From a virus: 35,599 nt of DNA. Position numbers and translations under genes: made by a program. Position 1 is the first letter of the stretch. Every line of letters starts with the position of its first letter. The stretch lies in the IMG/VR virus record IMGVR_UViG_3300046791_000339, positions 1 through 35,599 of that record; one strand, given 5' to 3'. The notes below the pieces were generated by a model. It worked only from the letters and a program-made list of their open reading frames with translations. It was not told the origin of the DNA and ran no database searches. Below, in pieces: positions 6,082-11,689 of this stretch.

Positions 6082-6482
6082 ACAGCGTGTTCGGCAACTT
6101 CGGCACCGTCGGCCTGGCCGCGGTCCTGACCGTGCTCCTGCTCGTCGGTATCCCCGGCGGGGGGAAGCTGAAGCCGCTCGGCTGGTGGACGACGCTGTTG
6201 GTGTCGATGCTGGCGGGGTCGGCGTACAAGGCGGCCGGCGGACTCTTCAAGATCGTTCCGGATTTTGTGGGCAGCATCATCCACTGGATCAACGGCTTCC
6301 TCCCCGGAATGACCATGCCCGCCCTCGCCACCTGCACCCTGATCTTCGTCCTGTTCAAGAAGCTCACGACGAAACAGCTCGGCGTCCTCGGCATCTTCTT
6401 CTGGTACATCGCCGCAGGTGCGGGCGGCAACTGGTCCTACCTGTCCGACTCGATCACACACCTCGGAACGAGCCTCGCATGA
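6078..6482 (+). CDS. Integral membrane protein (134 aa)
   Basis: GTG start overlaps the previous stop (GTGA). There are about four hydrophobic segments: residues 10-27, 34-55, 72-94 and 104-125, with a short Lys-rich loop (FKKLTTKQL) between the last two. No enzymatic motif. It ends in an ATGA overlap with the next gene. Its place in the SpdB-like cluster suggests it is part of the same membrane complex; I know no specific function. Confidence 0.7.
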   Translation: MNSVFGNFGTVGLAAVLTVLLLVGIPGGGKLKPLGWWTTLLVSMLAGSAYKAAGGLFKIVPDFVGSIIHWINGFLPGMTMPALATCTLIFVLFKKLTTKQLGVLGIFFWYIAAGAGGNWSYLSDSITHLGTSLA

Positions 6483-7246
6483 CCTACTTCAACCTGCGCA
6501 AACGCGCCGCCGAACCCGAACCCGAGGCCGTCGACGAGGAGGAGTTCGACGAGGCCGACGACGAGCCCGACACAGTCGCTGCGCCGCCGGCCGGCTGGGC
6601 AGACGCCCTCCAGCTCGGCGTCACCGGGCCCGGCGCCTGGATCACAGCCCGGTTCGGCATCACCACCTCATGGACCGTGCACGTGGTCGCCGTGTGGGCG
6701 TTCTTCTACTACGGCGCCTGGGTCGCAGCCGGTATCGCCGCGGGGTGGACGCTGGCGGTGTTGGCGTTCGTCCCGCGCGAGCACCTCGACCGGGCCACGG
6801 CTGCTGTCGAGCGCCTCCACACGCGACGCCCAGGGACCGCTCCGAATGGCGGCGACGAACCTCTCGTGGACGCTGTTGTCACGCTCCTCTGGCACCTCAT
6901 CGGAGACGCCCCCGGCACCCACCTGAAAACCCTCACCGCCTACCTCCAGGGAGCAGCCCCCGAACAGCCCCTCAACAAGGCCGCGGTGAGGGCCCACTTG
7001 ATGGCCCTCCAGATCCCCGTCAAGCCCTCCGTCCGGGATGCTGCGGGGAGGGTGAATGAGGGGGTCCACCGGGATGACCTGAAGGCCTGGCAGCAGGCCC
7101 TCCCCTCGACCGTTTCCGGCACCCCTCCTGAGGCCCGTAGCGGCCCTGTAGCTACGGCCGTGACCTGCGATGTAGGAAAACGCAGGACGGCCGTAGCTAC
7201 ACCCCTCTCGGCCCTGCGCAGGCTCCTGCCGAGAGGGGTTCGCTGA
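6479..7246 (+). CDS. Membrane protein of the SpdB-like cluster (255 aa)
   Basis: ATG overlaps the previous stop. Residues 10-40 are very acidic (EPEAVDEEEFDEADDEPD). Residues about 65-100 give two membrane spans (VHVVAVWAFFYYGAWVAAGI). Residues about 120-210 are a soluble helical domain with a winged-helix feel (LLWHLIGDAPGTHLKTL, NKAAVRAHLMALQIPVKPSV). The last 45 residues are low-complexity and encoded by two large inverted repeats (7147-7239), so this tail may be incidental to a DNA site. The gene order resembles the segment just before the FtsK/TraB gene on Streptomyces integrative elements, but no such gene follows here. Confidence 0.7.
   Translation: MTYFNLRKRAAEPEPEAVDEEEFDEADDEPDTVAAPPAGWADALQLGVTGPGAWITARFGITTSWTVHVVAVWAFFYYGAWVAAGIAAGWTLAVLAFVPREHLDRATAAVERLHTRRPGTAPNGGDEPLVDAVVTLLWHLIGDAPGTHLKTLTAYLQGAAPEQPLNKAAVRAHLMALQIPVKPSVRDAAGRVNEGVHRDDLKAWQQALPSTVSGTPPEARSGPVATAVTCDVGKRRTAVATPLSALRRLLPRGVR
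7147..7201. repeat. 55-bp dyad inside the 3' end of a membrane-protein gene
   Basis: TGTAGCTACGGCCGT (7147-7161) pairs exactly with 7187-7201. Inside, CCTGCG (7164-7169) pairs with CGCAGG (7181-7186), leaving only GA unpaired and an A-rich 11-nt loop. That is 21 bp of pairing in 55 bases. It ends where the next hairpin begins. It could be a transfer or replication site, or one half of a tandem terminator. Confidence 0.7.
7201..7239 (+). terminator. Second hairpin at the end of the membrane-protein gene
   Basis: An 11-bp perfect stem (7201-7211 with 7229-7239) has a 17-nt loop that contains its own 10-bp palindrome, CCTGCGCAGG. It touches the 55-bp dyad and ends a few bases before the stop codon at 7244, so transcripts that stop here would lack the final codons. 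Confidence 0.5.
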
Positions 7247-7503
7247 TGCCGTACGAGTACTGGTGCGCGGCCTGCGACGCCGTCTCGCCCGAGCAGCGTG
7301 AGCGTGAGGTCGACGCCGAGCAGGAACTCGTCGAGCACCGCCGCGCCACCCACGGTGCGCTCCGGCCGGCGGCGGGGGACGGGGTCCGGCATGTCCACTC
7401 CGAGGCTCGCGGCGACGGTCTGCTGCCGGCGGGCTGGTTCTGGGCGCTGCTGTTTCTGCTCGGGCTGCTTTTGGCGAACTGCTCAGGGTTGCTCGCCCGT
7501 TAG
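7246..7503 (+). CDS. Small membrane protein with N-terminal Cys pair (85 aa)
   Basis: ATG overlaps the previous stop (TGATG). The protein starts MPYEYWCAACDAVSP, a CxxC knuckle as in small zinc ribbons; a second Cys pair is not evident and only HxxxH-like histidines (EHRRATH, RHVHSE) could complete a metal site. Residues 60-82 form a membrane span ending at the C-terminus. The last gene of the coupled cluster; a perfect terminator follows 3 bases after the stop. Confidence 0.65.
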   Translation: MPYEYWCAACDAVSPEQREREVDAEQELVEHRRATHGALRPAAGDGVRHVHSEARGDGLLPAGWFWALLFLLGLLLANCSGLLAR

Positions 7504-7506
7504 ACC

Positions 7507-7551
7507 CCGGCGCGGTCGCGCCTTCCGCCAAGTCGACTGCGACCGCGCCGG
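7507..7551 (+). terminator. Terminator of the SpdB-like cluster
   Basis: 13-bp perfect GC stem (7507-7519 with 7539-7551), 19-nt loop, directly after the stop at 7503. Confidence 0.8.
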
Positions 7552-7589
7552 TCCCGCCCATTCCGAACCTGCGAGACGGGAGCACCATC

Positions 7590-7682
7590 ATGCTGAGTCG
7601 TTTCCTTCGCGTCATCACCCGGAGCGCGCCGACGTATTGCGGTAAGTGCGGGTGGTGGATGGATGGCTGTCCACATCAGTGA
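7590..7682 (+). CDS. Cys/His microprotein (30 aa)
   Basis: ATG with GGGAG 7 bases upstream. The peptide begins with a basic, hydrophobic stretch (MLSRFLRVITRSAP) and then has YCGKCGWW and a further Cys and His (GCPHQ). C-x2-C-x6-C-x-H could bind zinc. It lies alone between two perfect terminators, which leaves it a private short transcript. The good ribosome site and the clean flanking hairpins support it; its small size keeps confidence low. Confidence 0.4.
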   Translation: MLSRFLRVITRSAPTYCGKCGWWMDGCPHQ

Positions 7683-7703
7683 TCCGCCTGCCACACTGAA
7701 CCT

Positions 7704-7737
7704 GGCCCCATCGCGCAACCCCCGTCGCGGTGGGGCC
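7704..7737. terminator. Bidirectional terminator
   Basis: 12-bp stem (7704-7715 with 7726-7737) with one G:T pair, between the + microprotein gene and the - gene ending at 7741. Confidence 0.75.
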
Positions 7738-7740
7738 GTC

Positions 7741-7920
7741 CTATGCCCCGTCCGGTTCCTCGGCGGCGACCACGGGTGCGGGTATGGCGCGGGCCATCCA
7801 TCGGTTGTCGGTGAGCAGCTTCGGCCGCATCCACTCGACGAGGCCCAGCGACAGCAACTGCTTCAGCCCGGCCGTGGTCTCTGCTTCGGTGTCGCCCTGC
7901 ACGGTGAACCTCAACGCCAT
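7741..7920 (-). CDS. Small hypothetical protein (59 aa)
   Basis: The protein opens MALRFTVQGDTEAETTAGL and continues as a short alpha/beta domain (LLSLGLVEWMRPKLLTDNRW). The ATG at 7920 is preferred to a start at 8013 because the extra 31 residues are Pro/Arg-rich and unlike the rest; the ribosome site is weak for both. It has its own terminator on each side. I do not recognise the family. Confidence 0.55.
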   Translation of the reverse strand: MALRFTVQGDTEAETTAGLKQLLSLGLVEWMRPKLLTDNRWMARAIPAPVVAAEEPDGA

Positions 7921-8025
7921 CCCAGCAGTGTGGCGGCAGGGTCTGACAACGCGCGGCGGAACCGGAGAAGCGGGCTCGTAGACTGCGGGTGCGCGCCCAA
8001 CGCACTGCCTCATACGGGCAGGCAG

Positions 8026-8057
8026 ATGGCCCCACCAGTTTCGTCCGGCGGGGCCAT
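8026..8057 (-). terminator. Terminator of the 9053-8060 operon
   Basis: 11-bp stem (8026-8036 with 8047-8057) with one mismatch, immediately past the stop at 8060 on the minus strand. Confidence 0.7.
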
Positions 8058-8059
8058 CG

Positions 8060-8389
8060 TCATGCGGTGGGCTGCGTGCGTGTCGCCGTGAAGGCCCGGT
8101 CGGTTTCGTCTGTCGGGATCACGCAGAAGCTGGGATCTCCGATGGCCCATCCCGTGCCCGGCATGTTGCATGCGGCAGCGGCGGGGTGGCGGTCGGCGTA
8201 CACGAAGTTCCGTTGAGTCTCGGTCATGTGCTGGTCGCAGACGAGGGAGAACGTTGCGGGCGTTGTGAGACTCCAAGCGATGTGCCATGTGGCGGGCGCC
8301 CCGCATGCCGGGCTGTCGGAGGTGTCGCGGGATCCGCAGCGAGGGTTGCCGATGCGGGCGGTCGGGGTCAACTCGGGGCTGCCGCTCAC
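8060..8389 (-). CDS. Hypothetical protein with Cys/His pairs (109 aa)
   Basis: GTG start with GAGGAG 6 bases upstream; it overlaps the stop of the preceding gene (GTGA). Cysteines recur in pairs around a histidine: RCGSRD, PACGAPATWHIA, VCDQHMTE, ACNMPG, FCVIP. The pattern RCG...ACG...H...C-x2-H suggests a small metal-binding fold. No membrane segment. Last gene of a three-gene minus operon led by an HTH protein. Function unknown. Confidence 0.7.
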   Translation of the reverse strand: MSGSPELTPTARIGNPRCGSRDTSDSPACGAPATWHIAWSLTTPATFSLVCDQHMTETQRNFVYADRHPAAAACNMPGTGWAIGDPSFCVIPTDETDRAFTATRTQPTA

Positions 8390-8781
8390 GTCGGCTCCTC
8401 GCCCGGACGCACCGGACCCGCGCTGAGGTCAGGGTGGGTCGTGAACATGTGGCGCGTCGCCTCGCGGGCTGCTTCCTCCGCAGCGCTCAGCCCGGCAACC
8501 ACCACGTTCGGAGCCGCCACACGCGCCAGCGTCAACGCCTCCTCCAGCTCGTAGTCCGGGGCGTTGAACCAGGAGGGATCGTCGGGAACGAACCATGCCC
8601 CGTCGGGGCCGAGGCAGTACAGCGTGGGCACTGGCTGGCCCACCTCGCAGTGCTCGCGGTAGACGATCCACTTCCCGCGACCGTGGCTCTTGACGTGGAC
8701 GGTGTACCAGCGGCCGTTGGCTAGTTCGCGAGGGACGAGGGTGACCTCGTAGTGGGTGGCACGGACTTGGGGTTCGCTCAT
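8386..8781 (-). CDS. Hypothetical protein (131 aa)
   Basis: The ATG at 8781 opens MSEPQVRATHYEVTLV and overlaps the stop of the HTH gene by 4 bases; a start at 8919 would run back across that gene. The N-terminal 90 residues look like a compact beta domain with many aromatics (GRWYTVHVKSHGRGKWIVYR). A helical tail follows (AEEAAREATRHMF). It is not a family I know. It is translationally coupled on both sides. Confidence 0.7.
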   Translation of the reverse strand: MSEPQVRATHYEVTLVPRELANGRWYTVHVKSHGRGKWIVYREHCEVGQPVPTLYCLGPDGAWFVPDDPSWFNAPDYELEEALTLARVAAPNVVVAGLSAAEEAAREATRHMFTTHPDLSAGPVRPGEEPT

Positions 8782-9053
8782 CGGTTGGTCTCCTCGCCGC
8801 CCACCGGGCGCTTGGCTGCACGTCGCGCTCGGAGCTGCGCGCGAATCTCGGGGTTGAGTGCCTGCCTGATGGCCTCGCGGCTGTAGCCAGTGATACGGAC
8901 GACGTCGGCTTGCTTCCACCCGGCGCTGATGGCGGCACGCAGCTTGGCGTCCCGTTCTTCGAGGAGGCGTTCGGCGGCTTCCTCATAGTCGGTGGCGATG
9001 GCTTTGATCTCGGCTTCCTTCACCTCCCCAGAATGCCAGACCAGATTGGCCAT
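8778..9053 (-). CDS. Small helix-turn-helix protein (up to 91 aa), likely regulator
   Basis: A helical N-terminus (YEEAAERLLEERDAKLRAA) is followed by an HTH (WKQADVVRITGYSREAIRQAL) and a basic C-terminus (RAQLRARRAAKRP). Many small Streptomyces regulators have this layout. The ATG at 9053 has no ribosome site and lies inside the TTGGC/GCCAA control region. An ATC at 9008 in the same frame has AAGGA 7 bases upstream and would give a 76-aa protein; the true start is open. It heads the operon and may bind the motifs between it and the divergent gene at 9142. Confidence 0.7.
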   Translation of the reverse strand: MANLVWHSGEVKEAEIKAIATDYEEAAERLLEERDAKLRAAISAGWKQADVVRITGYSREAIRQALNPEIRAQLRARRAAKRPVGGEETNR

Positions 9054-9103
9054 GCCAAGTAGGCCAATCGCGCTTGACATGCCAATCATGTTTGGCCTAA
9101 CGT
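9046..9103. promoter_or_regulatory. Divergent promoter region with TTGGC/GCCAA dyads
   Basis: On the plus strand TTGACA (9074-9079), 18 bp, TAACGT (9098-9103) is a strong housekeeping-type promoter for the gene at 9142. Its spacer is filled by GCCAA-6-TTGGC (9081-9096). A second dyad, ATTGGCC-10-GGCCAAT (9046-9068 region), encloses a third, TTGGC-3-GCCAA. The minus-strand promoter is less clear (TTGGCA at 9085-9080, TACTTG at 9061-9056). The HTH protein at 8778-9053 is the likely binder. Confidence 0.6.
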
Positions 9104-9141
9104 AGTGGTCACAAGGAAGTGCCGCACCAAGGGGGACCAAG

Positions 9142-9525
9142 ATGAACGCCGCCACCCGTACCCGCCGCAACGGCCTCCACGCCGCAGCCACCACCACGAA
9201 GGCTCTCGCCTACCGGACCCTCTCCGGCATCGTCGCCTCCTTCGTCGAGACCGGCCGCCTCATCCGCACCGGCGACTTCCTCAACCGCATCGGTGGCCAC
9301 GACCTCCCCGACGGACAGAAGTCCTGGTTCGGCCGCCACGTCGCCAAGGCCTACCGCGCAACCCACGGCAGCGACACCGTCAAGGTCTGGACGCAGCACC
9401 GCACCACCGGCAAGTGGATCCACGTCTACGCCTACGGCCCCATCGACGAGGCGCTGTACACCGCACTCCGCACCTACAAGGGCACCCGCCACCTCCTCGC
9501 CTCCACCTACACGGAGGCCGCCTAG
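9142..9525 (+). CDS. Hypothetical protein (127 aa)
   Basis: ATG with GGGGGA 6 bases upstream, behind the promoter at 9074-9103. The N-terminus is basic (RTRRNGLHAAATTTK). The rest is a soluble alpha/beta domain with many aromatics (SWFGRHVAKAYRATHG, VWTQHRTTGKWIHVYAYG). It is probably the first gene of a series of small genes 9142-10911. I do not recognise it. Its TAG stop is followed without a frame change by a further 105 codons of coding-like sequence; see the next entry. Confidence 0.65.
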   Translation: MNAATRTRRNGLHAAATTTKALAYRTLSGIVASFVETGRLIRTGDFLNRIGGHDLPDGQKSWFGRHVAKAYRATHGSDTVKVWTQHRTTGKWIHVYAYGPIDEALYTALRTYKGTRHLLASTYTEAA

Positions 9526-9843
9526 ACCAACTTCACGACGCAGCAGACGACACAGCACGACATCGCCGACCTGACCGCCCGCATCCTCACCCTCGCCGCC
9601 GACGAACTCGATCAGCGCGCCACCTTCACCCACCCCGTCGGCGGCTACGAGACGCCCCGCTGCGTGGCCATGGGCACCGTGCGGAACGCGATCGCCGCCG
9701 CCTCCGACGCCCTGCTCCGCCGCAACCGGATGGTCGGATGCAGTCGTATCGACGCGGCGCACATCAAGGCGTACCTGATGCTGCCGCCCGTCACTGGGAC
9801 CGTCGCCGACTACGCCAACGCCCTGCGCACCCTCGCCGCCTAG
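9526..9843 (+). pseudogene. Coding-like frame without a usable start codon
   Basis: Directly after the TAG at 9523-9525 the same frame stays open for 105 codons to a TAG at 9841. It has strong GC-ending codon bias and sensible protein sequence (DIADLTARILTLAADELDQR, RCVAMGTVRNAIAAASDALL). There is no ATG/GTG/TTG before 9664 (GTG), and that start would discard the best-looking half. ACG at 9535 or 9538 may be a mutated start codon; GGAGG at 9513 is rather far. Choices are a decayed start, an unusual start, or amber readthrough from the gene before. The next gene has its own ribosome site. Confidence 0.45.
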
Positions 9844-9855
9844 AAGGAGCCCACC

Positions 9856-10041
9856 ATGCAGGTCATCAAGGTTGCCGACGACGGCACCCTCCGTATCGAG
9901 TTCGCCGCCGACGAGGCCAAGCAGATCCGCGACGCCCTCGAACGCCAGTGGAACAGCATGTCCAGCCCGGCGAAGGAGTTCGTCCGCTACGTCGACACCC
10001 TGTATGGGGAGCAGGTACGCCCGACGTTCCCGAGCGCCTGA
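9856..10041 (+). CDS. Small hypothetical protein (61 aa)
   Basis: ATG with AAGGAG 6 bases upstream. It starts with a beta-hairpin-like segment (MQVIKVADDGTLRIEF), followed by a helix (ADEAKQIRDALERQW) and a second helix (SPAKEFVRYVDTLYG). Soluble; no motif. It belongs to the run of small same-strand genes from 9142 to 10911. Confidence 0.6.
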   Translation: MQVIKVADDGTLRIEFAADEAKQIRDALERQWNSMSSPAKEFVRYVDTLYGEQVRPTFPSA

Positions 10042-10083
10042 ACCGCCCGCCGTCTGACCGCCCGACACGACAGGATGAACCCC

Positions 10084-10446
10084 ATGACCGACACCGGACT
10101 CGCCGGCGCCAAGGTCGGCGACCCGCTGATCCTCGTCACCGGCAACCGCTACAAGGGCGACGAGAACGTCACCGTCGCCCGCATCGGACGCGTGTACCTG
10201 TACGTCGCCCGTCCGGACAGCCGCGAGCTGAACATGCGCTTCGACCGGAAGACCGGCGTCGAAGACGGGAACATCGGCGTTCGGGCTCGGCTGGTCACGC
10301 AGGAGCAGTACGACGAGTCGAAGCAGCGCGCCGCCCTGTACGAGCAGTTGAGGACGGCAGGGATCGAGGTGAAGCACGAGGTGCGGTCCGACATCACCAC
10401 CGACCAACTGCGCGCCCTGCTTGCCGTCGTCACGCCCACCGTCTGA
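10084..10446 (+). CDS. Hypothetical protein (120 aa)
   Basis: Start at the second of two in-frame ATGs (10075, 10084); AGGA lies 8 bases before 10084. The first half is beta-rich (VGDPLILVTGNRY, VYLYVARPDSREL) and ends in basic and aromatic residues. The second half is helical (TQEQYDESKQRAALYEQLRT) and the last part may be a small beta-alpha cap (SDITTDQLRALLAVV). I do not recognise it. The 19 bases around the start recur exactly before the gene at 10463. Confidence 0.65.
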   Translation: MTDTGLAGAKVGDPLILVTGNRYKGDENVTVARIGRVYLYVARPDSRELNMRFDRKTGVEDGNIGVRARLVTQEQYDESKQRAALYEQLRTAGIEVKHEVRSDITTDQLRALLAVVTPTV

Positions 10447-10462
10447 CCGGAGGATGAACCCC

Positions 10463-10678
10463 ATGACCGCCAGGAAGCCGTCCAAGCCGTGGCGCGTGAT
10501 CATCACCGGCCCCGACGTGAAGGCCACCTCATCGTTCACCAGCGAGGCGAAGACCTTCGAGTTCGTCCGCACCTGCCTCGGCGGCGACAGCCCCGCCGAC
10601 ACTGCGCGCGTAGAACAGTGGGAAGGCGGACGGTGGTGGCACTTCGAGACCATGCACGCCGAGGAGATCTCGCAATGA
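10463..10678 (+). CDS. Small hypothetical protein (71 aa)
   Basis: ATG at 10463 with GGAGGA upstream; a start at 10421 would lie inside the previous gene. Soluble, Trp-rich at both ends (KPWRVIITGPDVK, EQWEGGRWWHFETMH). It may be a single small beta domain. The stop overlaps the next start (ATGA), so it is coupled to the 78-aa gene. Confidence 0.6.
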   Translation: MTARKPSKPWRVIITGPDVKATSSFTSEAKTFEFVRTCLGGDSPADTARVEQWEGGRWWHFETMHAEEISQ

Positions 10679-10911
10679 CCGAACCCCTGAAGCCCGGCGA
10701 CCGCGTCTTCCACGGTGGCCAGATCTGGGCGCGCTCCCTGCCGGGCGGCACCGGCGAGGTGATCCGCGTCGAAGGGCCCGACCATCGCGGCGACTACGAG
10801 TACCTCGTCCGCTGCGGCCACCACTTCTCGCGGCGTACCGGAGCTGACAACCCGGAGACGTGCGAGAAGTGGTGGTCGTCCTGCCACACCAGCCCCGCGA
10901 AGGAGGGCTGA
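10675..10911 (+). CDS. Small hypothetical protein (78 aa)
   Basis: ATG overlaps the previous stop. The sequence suggests an SH3- or KOW-like small beta barrel (LKPGDRVFHGGQIWARSL, GTGEVIRVEGPDHRGDYEYLV) followed by Cys and His residues (RCGHHFSRRTG, TCEKWWSSCHTS). I infer a nucleic-acid or partner-binding protein only weakly. A perfect terminator follows at 10927, so this is the end of the 9142-10911 gene run. Confidence 0.6.
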   Translation: MTEPLKPGDRVFHGGQIWARSLPGGTGEVIRVEGPDHRGDYEYLVRCGHHFSRRTGADNPETCEKWWSSCHTSPAKEG

Positions 10912-10926
10912 CCCACCGCATGACCG

Positions 10927-10955
10927 AGGGCCCGCACCGAAAGGGAGCGGGCCCT
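10927..10955 (+). terminator. Hairpin terminator
   Basis: 9-bp perfect stem (10927-10935 with 10947-10955), 11-nt loop, 16 bases after the stop at 10911. The following 10956-11066 is a C/A-rich untranslated leader in which I see no clear promoter. Confidence 0.75.
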
Positions 10956-11066
10956 ACGCATGCCCGCACTCACCCGATCCGGTCACAGCACCGTCACACC
11001 CCCACCACAACCCCAAACCCAGCCCTACGCTCAGCCCCCAACAACCCGCACACCAGGGGGCAACCC

Positions 11067-11258
11067 ATGACCTACCACCCGCCACCACCACCCCAGCGCT
11101 ACACTGAGAAACGCGGCGCCAACCACGGCCTGCACCTGTTCCTCACCATCTGCACCTGCGGAATCTGGGCCATCACCGGCTGGCCCATCGCCGCCGCCAT
11201 GGGACGGAAGAAGACCATCACCGGACCACCACCCGGGCAGTGGCCACCACGGCCGTAG
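11067..11258 (+). CDS. Small membrane protein (63 aa)
   Basis: ATG with AGGGGG 6 bases upstream. The N-terminus is Pro-rich and polar (TYHPPPPPQRYTEKRG). Residues 21-46 form a hydrophobic segment with a Cys pair (HLFLTICTCGIWAITGWPIA), and a short basic, Pro-rich tail follows. The H-L-x-L-T-x-x-T-C-G-x-W pattern is common in small actinobacterial membrane proteins near phage and plasmid genes. A role in superinfection exclusion is possible but not shown. It stands alone between two terminators. Confidence 0.6.
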   Translation: MTYHPPPPPQRYTEKRGANHGLHLFLTICTCGIWAITGWPIAAAMGRKKTITGPPPGQWPPRP

Positions 11259-11265
11259 ACACACA

Positions 11266-11302
11266 GAAGCCCCGGAGCCGCCGCCAAGCACTCCGGGGCT
11301 TC
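11266..11302. terminator. Bidirectional terminator before the structural region
   Basis: 12-bp perfect stem (11266-11277 with 11291-11302), 13-nt loop, between the convergent genes ending at 11258 and 11318. Confidence 0.8.
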
Positions 11303-11317
11303 CGCCCGCCCGCCACC

Positions 11318-11572
11318 TCAGTGACGCTTACGCCCCCGCACCTGCCGAGTCCGAGCCGCCTTGCGGCTCATCACGCTCCGCTGGATATGCGTCCGGCCGG
11401 CGTTGGAGATCCTCGCGGCCTTCGACTTCGACGCACCCTTACGCCGCAAAGCGCGATACACGGACTGCCTTGACTTGTACACGAAGCCCGCGCGGCCGCC
11501 GCGATCCGAGACCAAGACCGTCACCGCCCCTTGCGCGCCGCCCGCCGACGGCCTGCCACCGCCACAGCCCAT
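11318..11572 (-). CDS. Small basic protein, DUF7218-like (84 aa)
   Basis: The second half, YRALRRKGASKSKAARIS followed by NAGR, matches the pattern Y-x2-L-R-x2-G-x-SK-x-KAARI-x-NA seen in small proteins of the DUF7218 type, carried by many actinobacteria and their phages next to terminase genes. The N-terminus is Gly-rich (MGCGGGRPSAGGAQG) and the C-terminus is very basic (RKAARTRQVRGRKRH). No ribosome site precedes the ATG at 11572, so the start is uncertain. It may bind nucleic acid. It is transcribed away from the terminase genes. Confidence 0.55.
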   Translation of the reverse strand: MGCGGGRPSAGGAQGAVTVLVSDRGGRAGFVYKSRQSVYRALRRKGASKSKAARISNAGRTHIQRSVMSRKAARTRQVRGRKRH

Positions 11573-11689
11573 GATGCGCGCGTGGCACCGGTTCCGGTAG
11601 AGGACCAAGGGGCCAAACCCGCACCGTGTCCTACGATTCAAAGGTGAACGGCATCCGCCCGAACAGAATCCTAGGCAAGGAGGCAGACG

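Noticed and set aside
9109-10887. 592-aa minus-strand open frame
   Set aside because: It runs across six + strand genes with proper ribosome sites and has Gly/Val/Asp shadow composition. It is a GC-codon artefact.
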